Source: Methylobacterium sp. E-065
GTDB lineage: Bacteria > Pseudomonadota > Alphaproteobacteria > Rhizobiales > Beijerinckiaceae
Length of the DNA stretch: 64,000 bases
NCBI RefSeq assembly: GCF_022829605.1
Contig: NZ_JAKSYD010000067.1
Location: forward strand, 1-64,000
Reading direction: 5' to 3'
In this document: in pieces, positions 9,213-15,977 of the stretch
Position numbering within the stretch: position 1 is the stretch's first letter
Layout of the letters: every line of letters starts with the position of its first letter
Made by a program: the position numbers and the translations under genes
The notes under the pieces: generated by a model
The model's input: only the letters and a program-made list of their open reading frames with translations
Database searches by the model: none
What the model was told of the DNA's origin: nothing

Positions 9213-9987
9213 GGACGTCTCCGCACTCTGTCAGGTCAGATGTTTGCAAGATATGGCCGAGTGCAGCAAATTGTCTTCGGTAAATCAACCTCTTTGAAAG
9301 ATCCTGTGCGTTGCGTTGATTGGATGATCGATTATCAAACTAACGCAGTCAACCTAAACGATAAAGTGGATACGTTGTAACTCAGAGAGCATTGTGTCCG
9401 TAAAGATCTCCCGACACACAGATGTCATCCCGAATGGTAGGTGGCTCCGAGCCGTTCCCGATCGGGCGGCCGCAGGCGGCCGCCTCTGCTCGGTGGGAGG
9501 TCTGTGGGCGGGCGTGAAGGGATGTGATGGGGCGCGACGAGGCGGCGGCCCCTGTGGACGCTGCGCCTCTCAGGGAAGCGGGGTTCTTGATGTGCGAGAC
9601 CTCGTCCTGACGCAGGCCGCCTTGGCCGACTCCGCTCGTGGAGTCGGACGAGAGCGGGCCTGGCGCGCTGCAGGCTCCATCCCGCCAGCGCGTGCGACCG
9701 TGCTCAGATCCTGGGACGACAGGACGCGACTGTGGTGCACGGAGGGTTTTGACGACCGCAACGCGCCCCCTCGCCCGTGCGGGAGAGGGTTGGGGCGAGG
9801 GGCGAGAAGGTCCAGGATGGAGCGCGTCACAGCGGCTCGTACGGGGCGAACCTGATCCGGTCAGGTCTCAGCCCTCACCCGGCTTTCTGCGCGCGTAGAC
9901 CTCTCCCGCACGGGAGACGGGACCCGCGCCGCGTTCGGCGAAGATGGGGCCCGTGTCGTGTCGTAGCCCTGGGACCTTGAGCCGCCC
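9213..9987. other. intergenic region with repeat; no gene recognised
   Basis: About 775 bases between the chemoreceptor start and the ribbon-helix-helix gene. Bases 9240-9400 are A+T-rich and probably contain the receptor promoter. Bases 9766-9919 hold an inverted repeat pair listed separately. Open frames here have biased composition and no recognisable product. Confidence 0.5.
9766..9919. repeat. inverted pair of CTCCCGTGCGGGAGAGG-type palindromes
   Basis: A palindromic block at 9766-9802 (CGCCCGTGCGGGAGAGG core, followed by GGGCGAGGGG) is matched in inverted orientation by 9872-9919 (CCTCTCCCGCACGGGAG). Roughly 70 bases separate them. Each arm can form its own hairpin, and the two arms can pair with each other. 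This resembles REP/BIME-type elements and is related in composition, but not in exact sequence, to the C-run/G-run repeats elsewhere in the window. Confidence 0.6.
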
Positions 9988-10314
9988 TCAGCGGCCCTGC
10001 GTCTCGGTCAGCTGCGCGATCGAGCGGGCGCCACGCTGCTTGAACAGCAGTTCGAGGCCCTCCAGCATCAGGGCGTGCATCTTGGTCCGCTCGGCGTAGG
10101 CGAGGTCGCGGAGCTGGTCGTAGACCGGCGGCTCCAGATAGACCGACATCTGCCGGGCGCGCTGCTTGAGCGTGGCCGCTTGCTTCGGCGCCGGGGGCGC
10201 CAGGGCGAGCGAGACGATCTCGGCGCCCTGCGGCCGGGCCGCCGAAGCGGATCGACCCTGCGGATTCGCCGAGGCCACGATCGCCGCGAGGCTGAGCTTA
10301 GGCGGCTTGGACAT
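9988..10314 (-). CDS. ribbon-helix-helix protein partnered with ParA
   Basis: A 108-residue basic protein. The N-terminal 45 residues are Ala/Pro-rich and probably disordered. The rest is consistent with a ribbon-helix-helix fold: the strand MSVYLEPPVYDQLRDLAY followed by helices AERTKMHALMLEGLELLFKQ. It overlaps the 3' end of the upstream parA-like gene by 17 bases, so the two are co-translated and probably form a pair: ATPase plus DNA-binding or adaptor protein, as in ParA/omega or ParF/ParG systems. This is inference from gene order and fold. It is not a ParB, since there is no HTH/KorB-like region. Confidence 0.75.
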   Translation of the reverse strand: MSKPPKLSLAAIVASANPQGRSASAARPQGAEIVSLALAPPAPKQAATLKQRARQMSVYLEPPVYDQLRDLAYAERTKMHALMLEGLELLFKQRGARSIAQLTETQGR

Positions 10315-10945
10315 GCTGGCCCGTCCTCAGGGACTGCGTGCGGCGCTCGATCCACGACCAGAGGCGGCGGACCTCCCCGGCGGCCTGGCCCTTCGGGTTG
10401 AATTCGGTGACGCCCTGGCCGAGGCCGATCGCGTCCTGGTGGTCGGTGCGGGCGACGATGTTCACGTCGGGCAGGATGCCGAGCACGGCGAGCCCGTCCG
10501 AGGCGTCGCGGACCCGGTAGGAGCGCGGCGGAGTCTGGTTCAGCACGAAGGCGAACTTCTTCTCCAGCCGGTAGACGGCCGCCAGCGTCGGCTTGAACGC
10601 CCGCAGATCCGCGGGGGTGGGCCGGCACGGGATGATGCAGAGATCCGCCGCGCGGATCGCCGACAGCGTGCCGGTGGAATCGACGCCGGGCGTATCGATG
10701 AACACGTAATCGTAGGCCGACTCGCGCAGGCGCTCCATCACGGCGTCGATCTGGGTGGCGTCGATCTGCGCCACCTCAGGGCCGTCGACGGTGCGGTGGT
10801 CGAGCCAGTCCGAGATCGTGGCCTGCCGGTCCATCTCCAGGATGCAGACCGTGTGGCCCGCCTCCCGGGCGGCCACCGCCAGGGAGATGCACAGCGTGCT
10901 CTTGCCGCTGCCGCCCTTCTGCGTGACGAAGGTGATCGCTTTCAT
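10298..10945 (-). CDS. ParA-like ATPase
   Basis: A 215-residue deviant-Walker ATPase of the ParA/MinD family. The KGGSGKST P-loop lies at the N-terminus (residues 9-16), the switch segment is EMDRQATISDW (usual form DxDPQ), and Walker B is YVFIDTPG. It has no N-terminal HTH, so it is the short ParA type. The ATG at 10945 is preferred because GGAGG sits 8 bases upstream and the protein begins MKAITFVTQKGG, as in the family; an upstream in-frame ATG at 10975 is less likely. No parB-like gene or parS cluster was seen, so this is an accessory ParA for positioning DNA or a protein cargo. A chemoreceptor gene lies downstream, but no functional link is shown. Confidence 0.85.
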   Translation of the reverse strand: MKAITFVTQKGGSGKSTLCISLAVAAREAGHTVCILEMDRQATISDWLDHRTVDGPEVAQIDATQIDAVMERLRESAYDYVFIDTPGVDSTGTLSAIRAADLCIIPCRPTPADLRAFKPTLAAVYRLEKKFAFVLNQTPPRSYRVRDASDGLAVLGILPDVNIVARTDHQDAIGLGQGVTEFNPKGQAAGEVRRLWSWIERRTQSLRTGQHVQAA

Positions 10946-11098
10946 CCTGGGCGTCCTCCAGAAGGCCCCGCGCATCCGTCCGGGCGCGAGCGACTCCCGG
11001 GTCGCTGCGCCGTCGAGGCCAACCTCAGGTTATCGACTCGCTTCCGTTTGCGATCCGGGAACCCGTGGATGCCTCGACGTACGGTGTAGCCGTTATGG

Positions 11099-11113
11099 TT
11101 AATGACTCGTTAA
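11099..11113. promoter_or_regulatory. CtrA-type box (TTAA-N7-TTAA), site 1
   Basis: TTAATGACTCGTTAA is an exact TTAA-N7-TTAA, the full consensus of the alphaproteobacterial response regulator CtrA. It lies in the divergent region, 154 bases upstream of the parA-like start and about 204 bases upstream of the PAS gene start. A second exact site follows at 11166-11180. Confidence 0.6.
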
Positions 11114-11165
11114 GATCGTGCCTGGCCCGAACCCTGCAGGTCGATCCGGTGCTACACGCGCCTAT

Positions 11166-11180
11166 TTAACTTTAGGTTAA
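11166..11180. promoter_or_regulatory. CtrA-type box (TTAA-N7-TTAA), site 2
   Basis: TTAACTTTAGGTTAA is a second exact TTAA-N7-TTAA site, 52 bases after the first, in an A+T-rich stretch (11160-11210). A further TTAA half site occurs at 11201. It lies 137 bases upstream of the PAS gene start, a plausible activator or repressor position. Confidence 0.6.
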
Positions 11181-11316
11181 TATTTTTGACCTGAAATGGG
11201 TTAAGAGACTTCCCAGCGGCCGAGTGATACTCTAGCTTATCTGCGTGACAAAGGGGAGGCCGGGGGGTTTGAAAACCTCAAGTTTAAAAACGCCGGGCGC
11301 CTCCGCGAGGAATGGC

Positions 11317-11877
11317 ATGGCCGAAATTCCGATCCCGCAATCCGTGCTCGATGCCTCCGGCGTCGTCGGCACCTGGGTCCACGATTTTTGGGCCGGCCAG
11401 CTGGAACTCTCGGCCTCCTTCGCGGGCCTGCTCGGCCTCGACCCGGAGGCGGCCGCGAGCGGCGTCTCCCTCGAAACCTTCCTCGACCGCACGCATCCCG
11501 AGGATCGTCTGCGGATCGAGAGCTACCTGCACGCGGCTGCGGTGATCGGCGGTTCCATGGAGGCGGAATTCCGCACCCGGGAGACCCGCGCCGGCATCCG
11601 CACGCTGCTGATGCGCGGCCGGATCGAGCACGATCCGGACGGCCGGGCCACACGGGGGCGGGGCATCGCCATCGACCGGACCGAGGAGCAGGCGGCCAAC
11701 CTCGTGCAGGGCGAGCGCGTGGTGAACCGGATGGCGGAGCACGTCATCGCCCTGCGCGAACTCGCCCGGGCCCTGCAGCGGCCGGCGCTCACGGACCGGA
11801 TCGAGCACCTGATGATCGAGATCGGCTTCGAGCTGGCCCGCTTCCTGCCCGAGCCTGAGGACGAATCGCGGCATTAA
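11317..11877 (+). CDS. PAS domain protein, CtrA-box promoter
   Basis: A 186-residue cytoplasmic protein with one PAS fold. It is recognised by the start GTWVHDFWAGQLELS, the F-helix region DRTHPEDRLRIESYLHAA, the strand pattern EAEFRTRETRAGIRTLLMRGRIEHDPDGRATRGRGIAIDRTEEQ, here split into family-like pieces, and a C-terminal helical tail. No kinase, GGDEF, EAL or DNA-binding domain is present, so it may be a sensor subunit acting in trans. The ATG at 11317 is chosen for the GAGG six bases upstream; an in-frame GTG at 11245 would add 24 residues of unlikely composition. It is divergent from parA, and the shared upstream region carries two CtrA-type boxes. Confidence 0.75.
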   Translation: MAEIPIPQSVLDASGVVGTWVHDFWAGQLELSASFAGLLGLDPEAAASGVSLETFLDRTHPEDRLRIESYLHAAAVIGGSMEAEFRTRETRAGIRTLLMRGRIEHDPDGRATRGRGIAIDRTEEQAANLVQGERVVNRMAEHVIALRELARALQRPALTDRIEHLMIEIGFELARFLPEPEDESRH

Positions 11878-11882
11878 GAGCC

Positions 11883-12016
11883 GGGTTTCCAAAGGGCCCC
11901 GCCCTTTGGCGGGTTCTTAGGGCGGAGCCCTGAGATCGGGCGAAGCCCGACACCGGACAGCGTCCGGCACCAGGGCTCCGCCCTGGACCCGCGAAAGGTC
12001 CCGACCTTTCGAAACC
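11883..12016. repeat. family A paired-hairpin repeat, two inverted units
   Basis: Two copies of a two-hairpin unit lie head to head. Left unit: GGTTTC, stem CAAAGGG/CCCTTTG, linker GCGGGT, then stem AGGGC/GCCCT. Right unit (read on the minus strand): GGTTTC, stem GAAAGGT/ACCTTTC, GCGGGT, then stem CCAGGGC/GCCCTGG. Extra small hairpins fill the centre (CGGGC/GCCCG and CCGGAC/GTCCGG). It lies between the PAS gene and the acyl-CoA synthetase gene and could end transcription of the former. Confidence 0.8.
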
Positions 12017-12079
12017 ACGACTGGAGCCGCCGTCGCCGGCAAGCTACTGTTCCGGCAAAGACTTGCTGGGGAGGACGGG

Positions 12080-13717
12080 ATGGCCCGCGACACGATCTAC
12101 GACCGCGACCTCGATCGCGTGCCGGCCAATTACCAGCCGCTGACCCCCCTGCTCTACCTCGACCGGGCCGCGCGGGTGTTCCCCGACCAGATCGCGGTGA
12201 TCCACGGCGCCCTGCGGCGGCCCTACCGGGACCTCTACGCCCGCGTCCGCCGCCTCGCCTCCGCGCTGGCGGCCCGGGGGATCGGCCGCGGCGACACGGT
12301 GGCGGCGCTCCTCGCCAACACCCCCGAGATGATCGAGTGCCACTACGGCGTGCCGATGACCGGGGCCGTGCTCAACACCCTCAACACCCGCCTCGACGCC
12401 GCCGCGATCCGCTTCTGCCTGGAGCACGGCGAGGCCAAGGTGCTGATCACCGACCGGGAGTTCTCCCGCATCGCCGCCGCGGCCCTGGAGGACCTGGAGA
12501 CGAAGCCGCTCGTGATCGACGTCGACGACCCGGTCTATGACGGCCCCGGCGACCGGCTCGGCGGGACCGATTACGAGACGTTCCTGGCCGGCGGCGATCC
12601 GGAGCACGCGTGGCAGCTTCCGGACGATGAGTGGGACGCGATCGCGCTGAACTACACCTCGGGCACCACGGGCGACCCGAAGGGCGTGGTCTACCACCAT
12701 CGCGGCGCGGCGTTGCTGGCGCTCGGCAACGTGGTCACGGGCGGGCTCGGGCAGCACCCGGTCTATCTCTGGACCCTGCCGATGTTCCACTGCAACGGCT
12801 GGTGCTTCCCCTGGACCCTGTCGATCGTGGCCGGCACCCATGTCTGCCTCCGGCAGGTGCGGGCCGACGCGATGTATCGGCTGATGGCCGAGCACGGGGT
12901 CACGCATCTCTGCGGCGCGCCGATCGTGATGCAGATGCTGATCAACGCCTCCGATGCCGAGCGCCGGGAGCTGGGCCAGCGCGTCGCGTTCTTCACCGCG
13001 GCCGCGCCGCCGCCCGAGGCGGTGCTCGCCGGCATGTCGGAGGCGGGGTTCGACGTCACGCACCTGTACGGGCTGACCGAGAGCTACGGGCCGGCGGTGG
13101 TGAATGCGTGGCACGCGGATTGGGACGCGCTCGCGGCCGACCAGCGGGCGACCAAGAAGGCCCGCCAGGGCGTGCGCTATCCGGTGCTGGAAGCCCTCGA
13201 CGTGCGCGATTCCGAGACGCTGGAGCCGGTGCCTGCCGACGGGACCACGATCGGCGAGGTGATGATGCGCGGCAACGTGGTGATGCGCGGCTATCTCAAG
13301 AATCCCTCCGCCACGCAGGCCGCCTTCAAGGGCGGCTGGTTCCGCACCGGCGACCTCGGGGTGAAGCACCCGGACGGCTACGTCCAGCTCAAGGACCGCT
13401 CGAAGGACATCATCATCTCGGGCGGCGAGAACATCTCGTCGATCGAGGTCGAGGATGCGCTGTTCAAGCACCCGGCGGTGGCCAGCGCCGCGGTGGTGGC
13501 CAAGCCCGACGCCAAGTGGGGCGAGACGCCCTGCGCCTTCGTGGAGCTGAAACCCGGAGCCTCACCCAGCGCCGATGAGCTGATCCAATGGTGCCGGGGC
13601 CGGCTCGCGTCCTACAAGCTGCCGCGCCACGTGGTGTTCGGCGAGTTGCCGAAGACCTCCACCGGCAAGGTGCAGAAGTACATCCTGCGCGAACGCGCCC
13701 GGAAGGACGAGGCCTGA
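12080..13717 (+). CDS. AMP-binding acyl-CoA synthetase
   Basis: A 545-residue adenylate-forming enzyme that activates a carboxylic acid to acyl-AMP and then acyl-CoA. The P-loop-like motif YTSGTTGDPKG is at about residues 191-201. The A5 motif is YGLTESYGPA near 329, the A7-A8 region is GWFRTGDLG near 419 with KDRSKDIIISGGENISS, and the A10 lysine lies in STGKVQKY near 527. Sequence and length resemble the medium-chain/methylmercaptopropionate (DmdB-like) acyl-CoA ligase group (535-550). Substrate is not determined. It is a single-gene unit flanked by family A repeats, with an ATG 10 bases after GGGGAGGACG, a good ribosome-binding site. Confidence 0.9.
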   Translation: MARDTIYDRDLDRVPANYQPLTPLLYLDRAARVFPDQIAVIHGALRRPYRDLYARVRRLASALAARGIGRGDTVAALLANTPEMIECHYGVPMTGAVLNTLNTRLDAAAIRFCLEHGEAKVLITDREFSRIAAAALEDLETKPLVIDVDDPVYDGPGDRLGGTDYETFLAGGDPEHAWQLPDDEWDAIALNYTSGTTGDPKGVVYHHRGAALLALGNVVTGGLGQHPVYLWTLPMFHCNGWCFPWTLSIVAGTHVCLRQVRADAMYRLMAEHGVTHLCGAPIVMQMLINASDAERRELGQRVAFFTAAAPPPEAVLAGMSEAGFDVTHLYGLTESYGPAVVNAWHADWDALAADQRATKKARQGVRYPVLEALDVRDSETLEPVPADGTTIGEVMMRGNVVMRGYLKNPSATQAAFKGGWFRTGDLGVKHPDGYVQLKDRSKDIIISGGENISSIEVEDALFKHPAVASAAVVAKPDAKWGETPCAFVELKPGASPSADELIQWCRGRLASYKLPRHVVFGELPKTSTGKVQKYILRERARKDEA

Positions 13718-13746
13718 AGGGCGTCCGGCCCACGCGGACAACGTCC

Positions 13747-13798
13747 GGTTTCGAAAGGGTGAGCCCTTTCGCGGGTCCAGGGCAGAGCCCTGGAAACC
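13747..13798. repeat. family A paired-hairpin repeat, single unit
   Basis: One complete unit: GGTTTC, stem GAAAGGG/CCCTTTC with TGAG loop, linker GCGGGT, stem CCAGGGC/GCCCTGG with AGA loop, and a closing AAACC. It lies 30 bases after the acyl-CoA synthetase stop and converges on the small gene at 13803, so it could act as a bidirectional terminator. Confidence 0.8.
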
Positions 13799-13802
13799 GT
13801 CG

Positions 13803-13967
13803 TCAGTCCTGCGGCGGATCCCGACGGTCGGTGCGCACCGGGACCCGCGCGGCCCGCAGATCGGCGGCGATCTGGGCGAAGAACGCCTGGAACGACACGA
13901 GGCTGAACAGGGTGATGGAGGCGACCAGGGCGGCAGAGACCAGGGTCTTGGCTGTTGCGGGGTCCAC
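13803..13967 (-). CDS. small single-pass membrane protein, hypothetical
   Basis: A 54-residue frame. The GTG start at 13967 is preceded by AAGGA at about 12 bases. The product begins VDPATAKTLVSAALV and has one hydrophobic helix (about residues 8-30, including ASITLFSLVSFQAFFAQIA) followed by a short basic, Arg/Asp-rich tail. I do not recognise a family. The same frame runs far upstream without a stop, but that is an antisense shadow of the hydrolase gene. It ends beside the family A repeat at 13747-13798. It is a plausible real small gene, unproven. Confidence 0.45.
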   Translation of the reverse strand: MDPATAKTLVSAALVASITLFSLVSFQAFFAQIAADLRAARVPVRTDRRDPPQD

Positions 13968-14285
13968 GGTGGAGGTCCTTAACTCAGGTCTCGCCCGAAG
14001 CGATCCGGGCGAGGGGCCGGCGAGCACGGCGTCGGCACCATCAGAAGGTGGGCGCGCGGGCCTCGCGGCGCCAGCACCGCCAAGGTCGCGCCTGGCATGC
14101 GCCTGGGTTCGGGCTCGGCGAAGCACTTTCTGCGGACGTGGTGACGGGTTCGTTACACGAGCGCGTATCACACCCGAGATTCCGGGCCGCGCAACCGGCT
14201 TGCGTGCAGCTTTCTGAGGTGGCGGCGCGTTGCGTTTCCCGCAATAAGCGCCCGCGCGGAGCAGGGTGCGCCCGGGAGAGACGGC
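13968..14285. other. intergenic region upstream of the secreted hydrolase
   Basis: 318 bases between the divergent small membrane gene and the hydrolase gene, presumably holding both promoters. No structured repeat, tRNA or clear operator was seen. Confidence 0.4.
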
Positions 14286-15599
14286 ATGGCCGGCAACGGC
14301 ATCGCGAACGGCGCCCTCGTGGCGCTGCTCGCCGTTCAGGTATCGGCCCTGGCCGGGGGGGCCGCCCGGGCACAGGGGACGGTGCCGTCTGCGGTGCCGG
14401 TGCAGCGCTCGGCTCAAGGGCCGGCTCTGGGGCCGGCATCCGAGCCAGCCGCCCCGCCCACGGCGTCGTCCCCCGGGCCGGCCCCGGCCGAGCCGGTGAC
14501 CCGGGCGGGCTACTTCTACATCGGCGGCCGCTACCAGAAGCTCGGCGACAAGACCGTGATGGTCGGCCAGATGTTCGTGCAGTCGCGGACCCCGGCCCGG
14601 ATCACGCAGCCCTACCCCGTGGTGATGGTGCACGGGCTCGCCCAGACCGGCGTGAATTACCTCGCCACCGCGGACGGGCGCCCGGGCTGGGTCCAGCACT
14701 TCGTCGAGAAGGGCTATCAGGTCTACGTGGTCGATCAGGTCGGGCGCGGTCGCTCGGGCACCAACCCGGAGGTCTACGGCCCCTATGAGCGCCTCGGGAC
14801 CCGCAGCCTGGAGCGGACCCACACGGCCCCGGAGGTCTACGACCTGTACCCGCAGGCCAAGCTCCACACCCGCTGGCCCGGGGGACCCGGGGTGCAGGGC
14901 AATGTCGGCTTCGACCAGTTCTTCGCCAGCCAAGTGCCGTTCCTCGCCAACACCCAGCAGACCGAGGAGCTGGTCGATCCGGCGCTGCTGGCCCTGCTGG
15001 AGAAGATCGGACCGGCGATCCTGCTGACCCACGGCCAGGCATCCCTGTTCGGCTGGGCGGCCTCGGATGCGCGGCCCGACCTCGTGAAGGCGCATGTGGC
15101 GGTCGAGCCGAGCGGGCCGCCCTTCTTCGACGTGCAGTTCCGCGGCGGCAAGGAGTTCTGGGAAAAGAGCGGCGACGGCCGCGCCCGCGCCTACGGGCTG
15201 ACCCGCATGCCGCTGACCTTCGACCCGCCCGTCAAGGCGCCCGAGGATCTGGTGGTGGCACAGGACGCCAAGGGGATGGAATCCAAGGGGTCGGACGCCA
15301 AGGGTTCCGAACCCAAGGCGGGAGACGGGCGGATCCGCTGCTGGCTCCAGGGCGAGCCCGCCCGGGCCCTGCCGAACCTCGCCAAGGTGCCGACCGTGCT
15401 GGTGACCGCCGAGGCCTCGTTCCACGCCACCTACGATGCCTGCACGGCCGCCTTCCTGACCCAGGCCGGAGCCAAGCCCGACGTGATCGCGCTCTCCGAC
15501 CGGGGCCTGCGCGGCAACGGCCACATGATGATGCTGGAGACCAACAGCGACGCCGTGGCGGACGTGCTGGCCGAGTGGCTCGCTGGGCGCGTGAAGTAG
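14286..15599 (+). CDS. secreted alpha/beta hydrolase family protein
   Basis: A 437-residue exported protein. The signal peptide ends near GGAARAQG, followed by a Pro/Ala/Ser-rich linker to about residue 75. The alpha/beta-hydrolase core then begins with YFYIGGRYQKLGDKTVMVGQ. Visible core elements are the oxyanion strand VVMVHGLAQTG, a strand-5/nucleophile region ILLTHGQASLFGW, and the C-terminal GNGHMMMLE, which supplies the catalytic histidine. In relatives I remember, the nucleophile region reads THSQSGPFGW; here the nucleophile Ser position appears to be Gly, with a Ser three residues later. An Asp/Lys/Gly-rich insertion (residues 325-345, repeated KGSDAKGSEPK-like units) is also present. 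Substrate unknown; it could be a shifted or inactive esterase. Confidence 0.8.
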   Translation: MAGNGIANGALVALLAVQVSALAGGAARAQGTVPSAVPVQRSAQGPALGPASEPAAPPTASSPGPAPAEPVTRAGYFYIGGRYQKLGDKTVMVGQMFVQSRTPARITQPYPVVMVHGLAQTGVNYLATADGRPGWVQHFVEKGYQVYVVDQVGRGRSGTNPEVYGPYERLGTRSLERTHTAPEVYDLYPQAKLHTRWPGGPGVQGNVGFDQFFASQVPFLANTQQTEELVDPALLALLEKIGPAILLTHGQASLFGWAASDARPDLVKAHVAVEPSGPPFFDVQFRGGKEFWEKSGDGRARAYGLTRMPLTFDPPVKAPEDLVVAQDAKGMESKGSDAKGSEPKAGDGRIRCWLQGEPARALPNLAKVPTVLVTAEASFHATYDACTAAFLTQAGAKPDVIALSDRGLRGNGHMMMLETNSDAVADVLAEWLAGRVK

Positions 15600-15687
15600 G
15601 CGGCGGGCCTCCCCTGCTATCCTGCGATGTCCACAGCGCGATCAGAGACCCGGTTTCCAGCTGACCCGGGTCGAAGGCCGCGGCGCG

Positions 15688-15716
15688 CCCTCCCTCCCCC
15701 GCAGAGGGGGAAGGGA
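15688..15716. repeat. family C C-run/G-run palindrome (short form)
   Basis: CCCTCCCTCCCCCGCAGAGG runs into GGGGAAGGGA, giving a strong hairpin. The CCTCCCCCGCAGAGGGGG core recurs at 29280-29300, 34004-34029, 54045-54063 and 58140-58160. It lies between the hydrolase stop and the TonB receptor promoter and may act as a terminator. Confidence 0.65.
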
Positions 15717-15884
15717 GACGCGCGGCCGCCCGTCAGACCGATCCAACCACGATCCGCGCCCTCGCAGGCCCACTACCAGAGCGTGTCGCCGCGGCAACAG
15801 CCGTCGCCAGACGCGCGAGGGCGGCTTGCGGCCAAGCACGGCCGCGCGTACGCCAGGCGTAAGAAAACACAATCCCAACAGTAG

Positions 15885-15901
15885 TTTAGCACAATTCTAA
15901 A
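15885..15901. promoter_or_regulatory. Irr-box/ICE-like operator upstream of the TonB receptor
   Basis: TTTAGCACAATTCTAAA is a 17-base near-perfect palindrome. It matches the iron control element recognised by the haem-sensing regulator Irr in alphaproteobacteria (palindrome TTTAGAA-N3-TTCTAAA) at all but one defined position (C for A at position 6). It lies 77 bases upstream of the siderophore receptor start, a typical promoter position. This predicts iron-responsive expression. Confidence 0.6.
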
Positions 15902-15977
15902 CAGCGCGACAGCAACGCCGGAGCCCTTCCCGGCGAACGCGGTCGGCTGCCCGCTTCGCCCGACACGGCCAGGTCCC

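Larger units (their letters stand above)
15600..15977. other. upstream region of the TonB receptor gene
   Basis: About 380 bases. It contains a short C-run/G-run palindrome at 15688-15716 and an A+T-richer segment (15860-15905) with an Irr-box-like palindrome, both listed separately. No protein or RNA gene was recognised. Confidence 0.5.

Noticed and set aside
9988..10945. ParAB chromosome partition locus near the origin
   Set aside because: The partner is a ribbon-helix-helix protein, not ParB. There are no parS-like sites and no gidA/gidB/dnaA genes in the neighbourhood.
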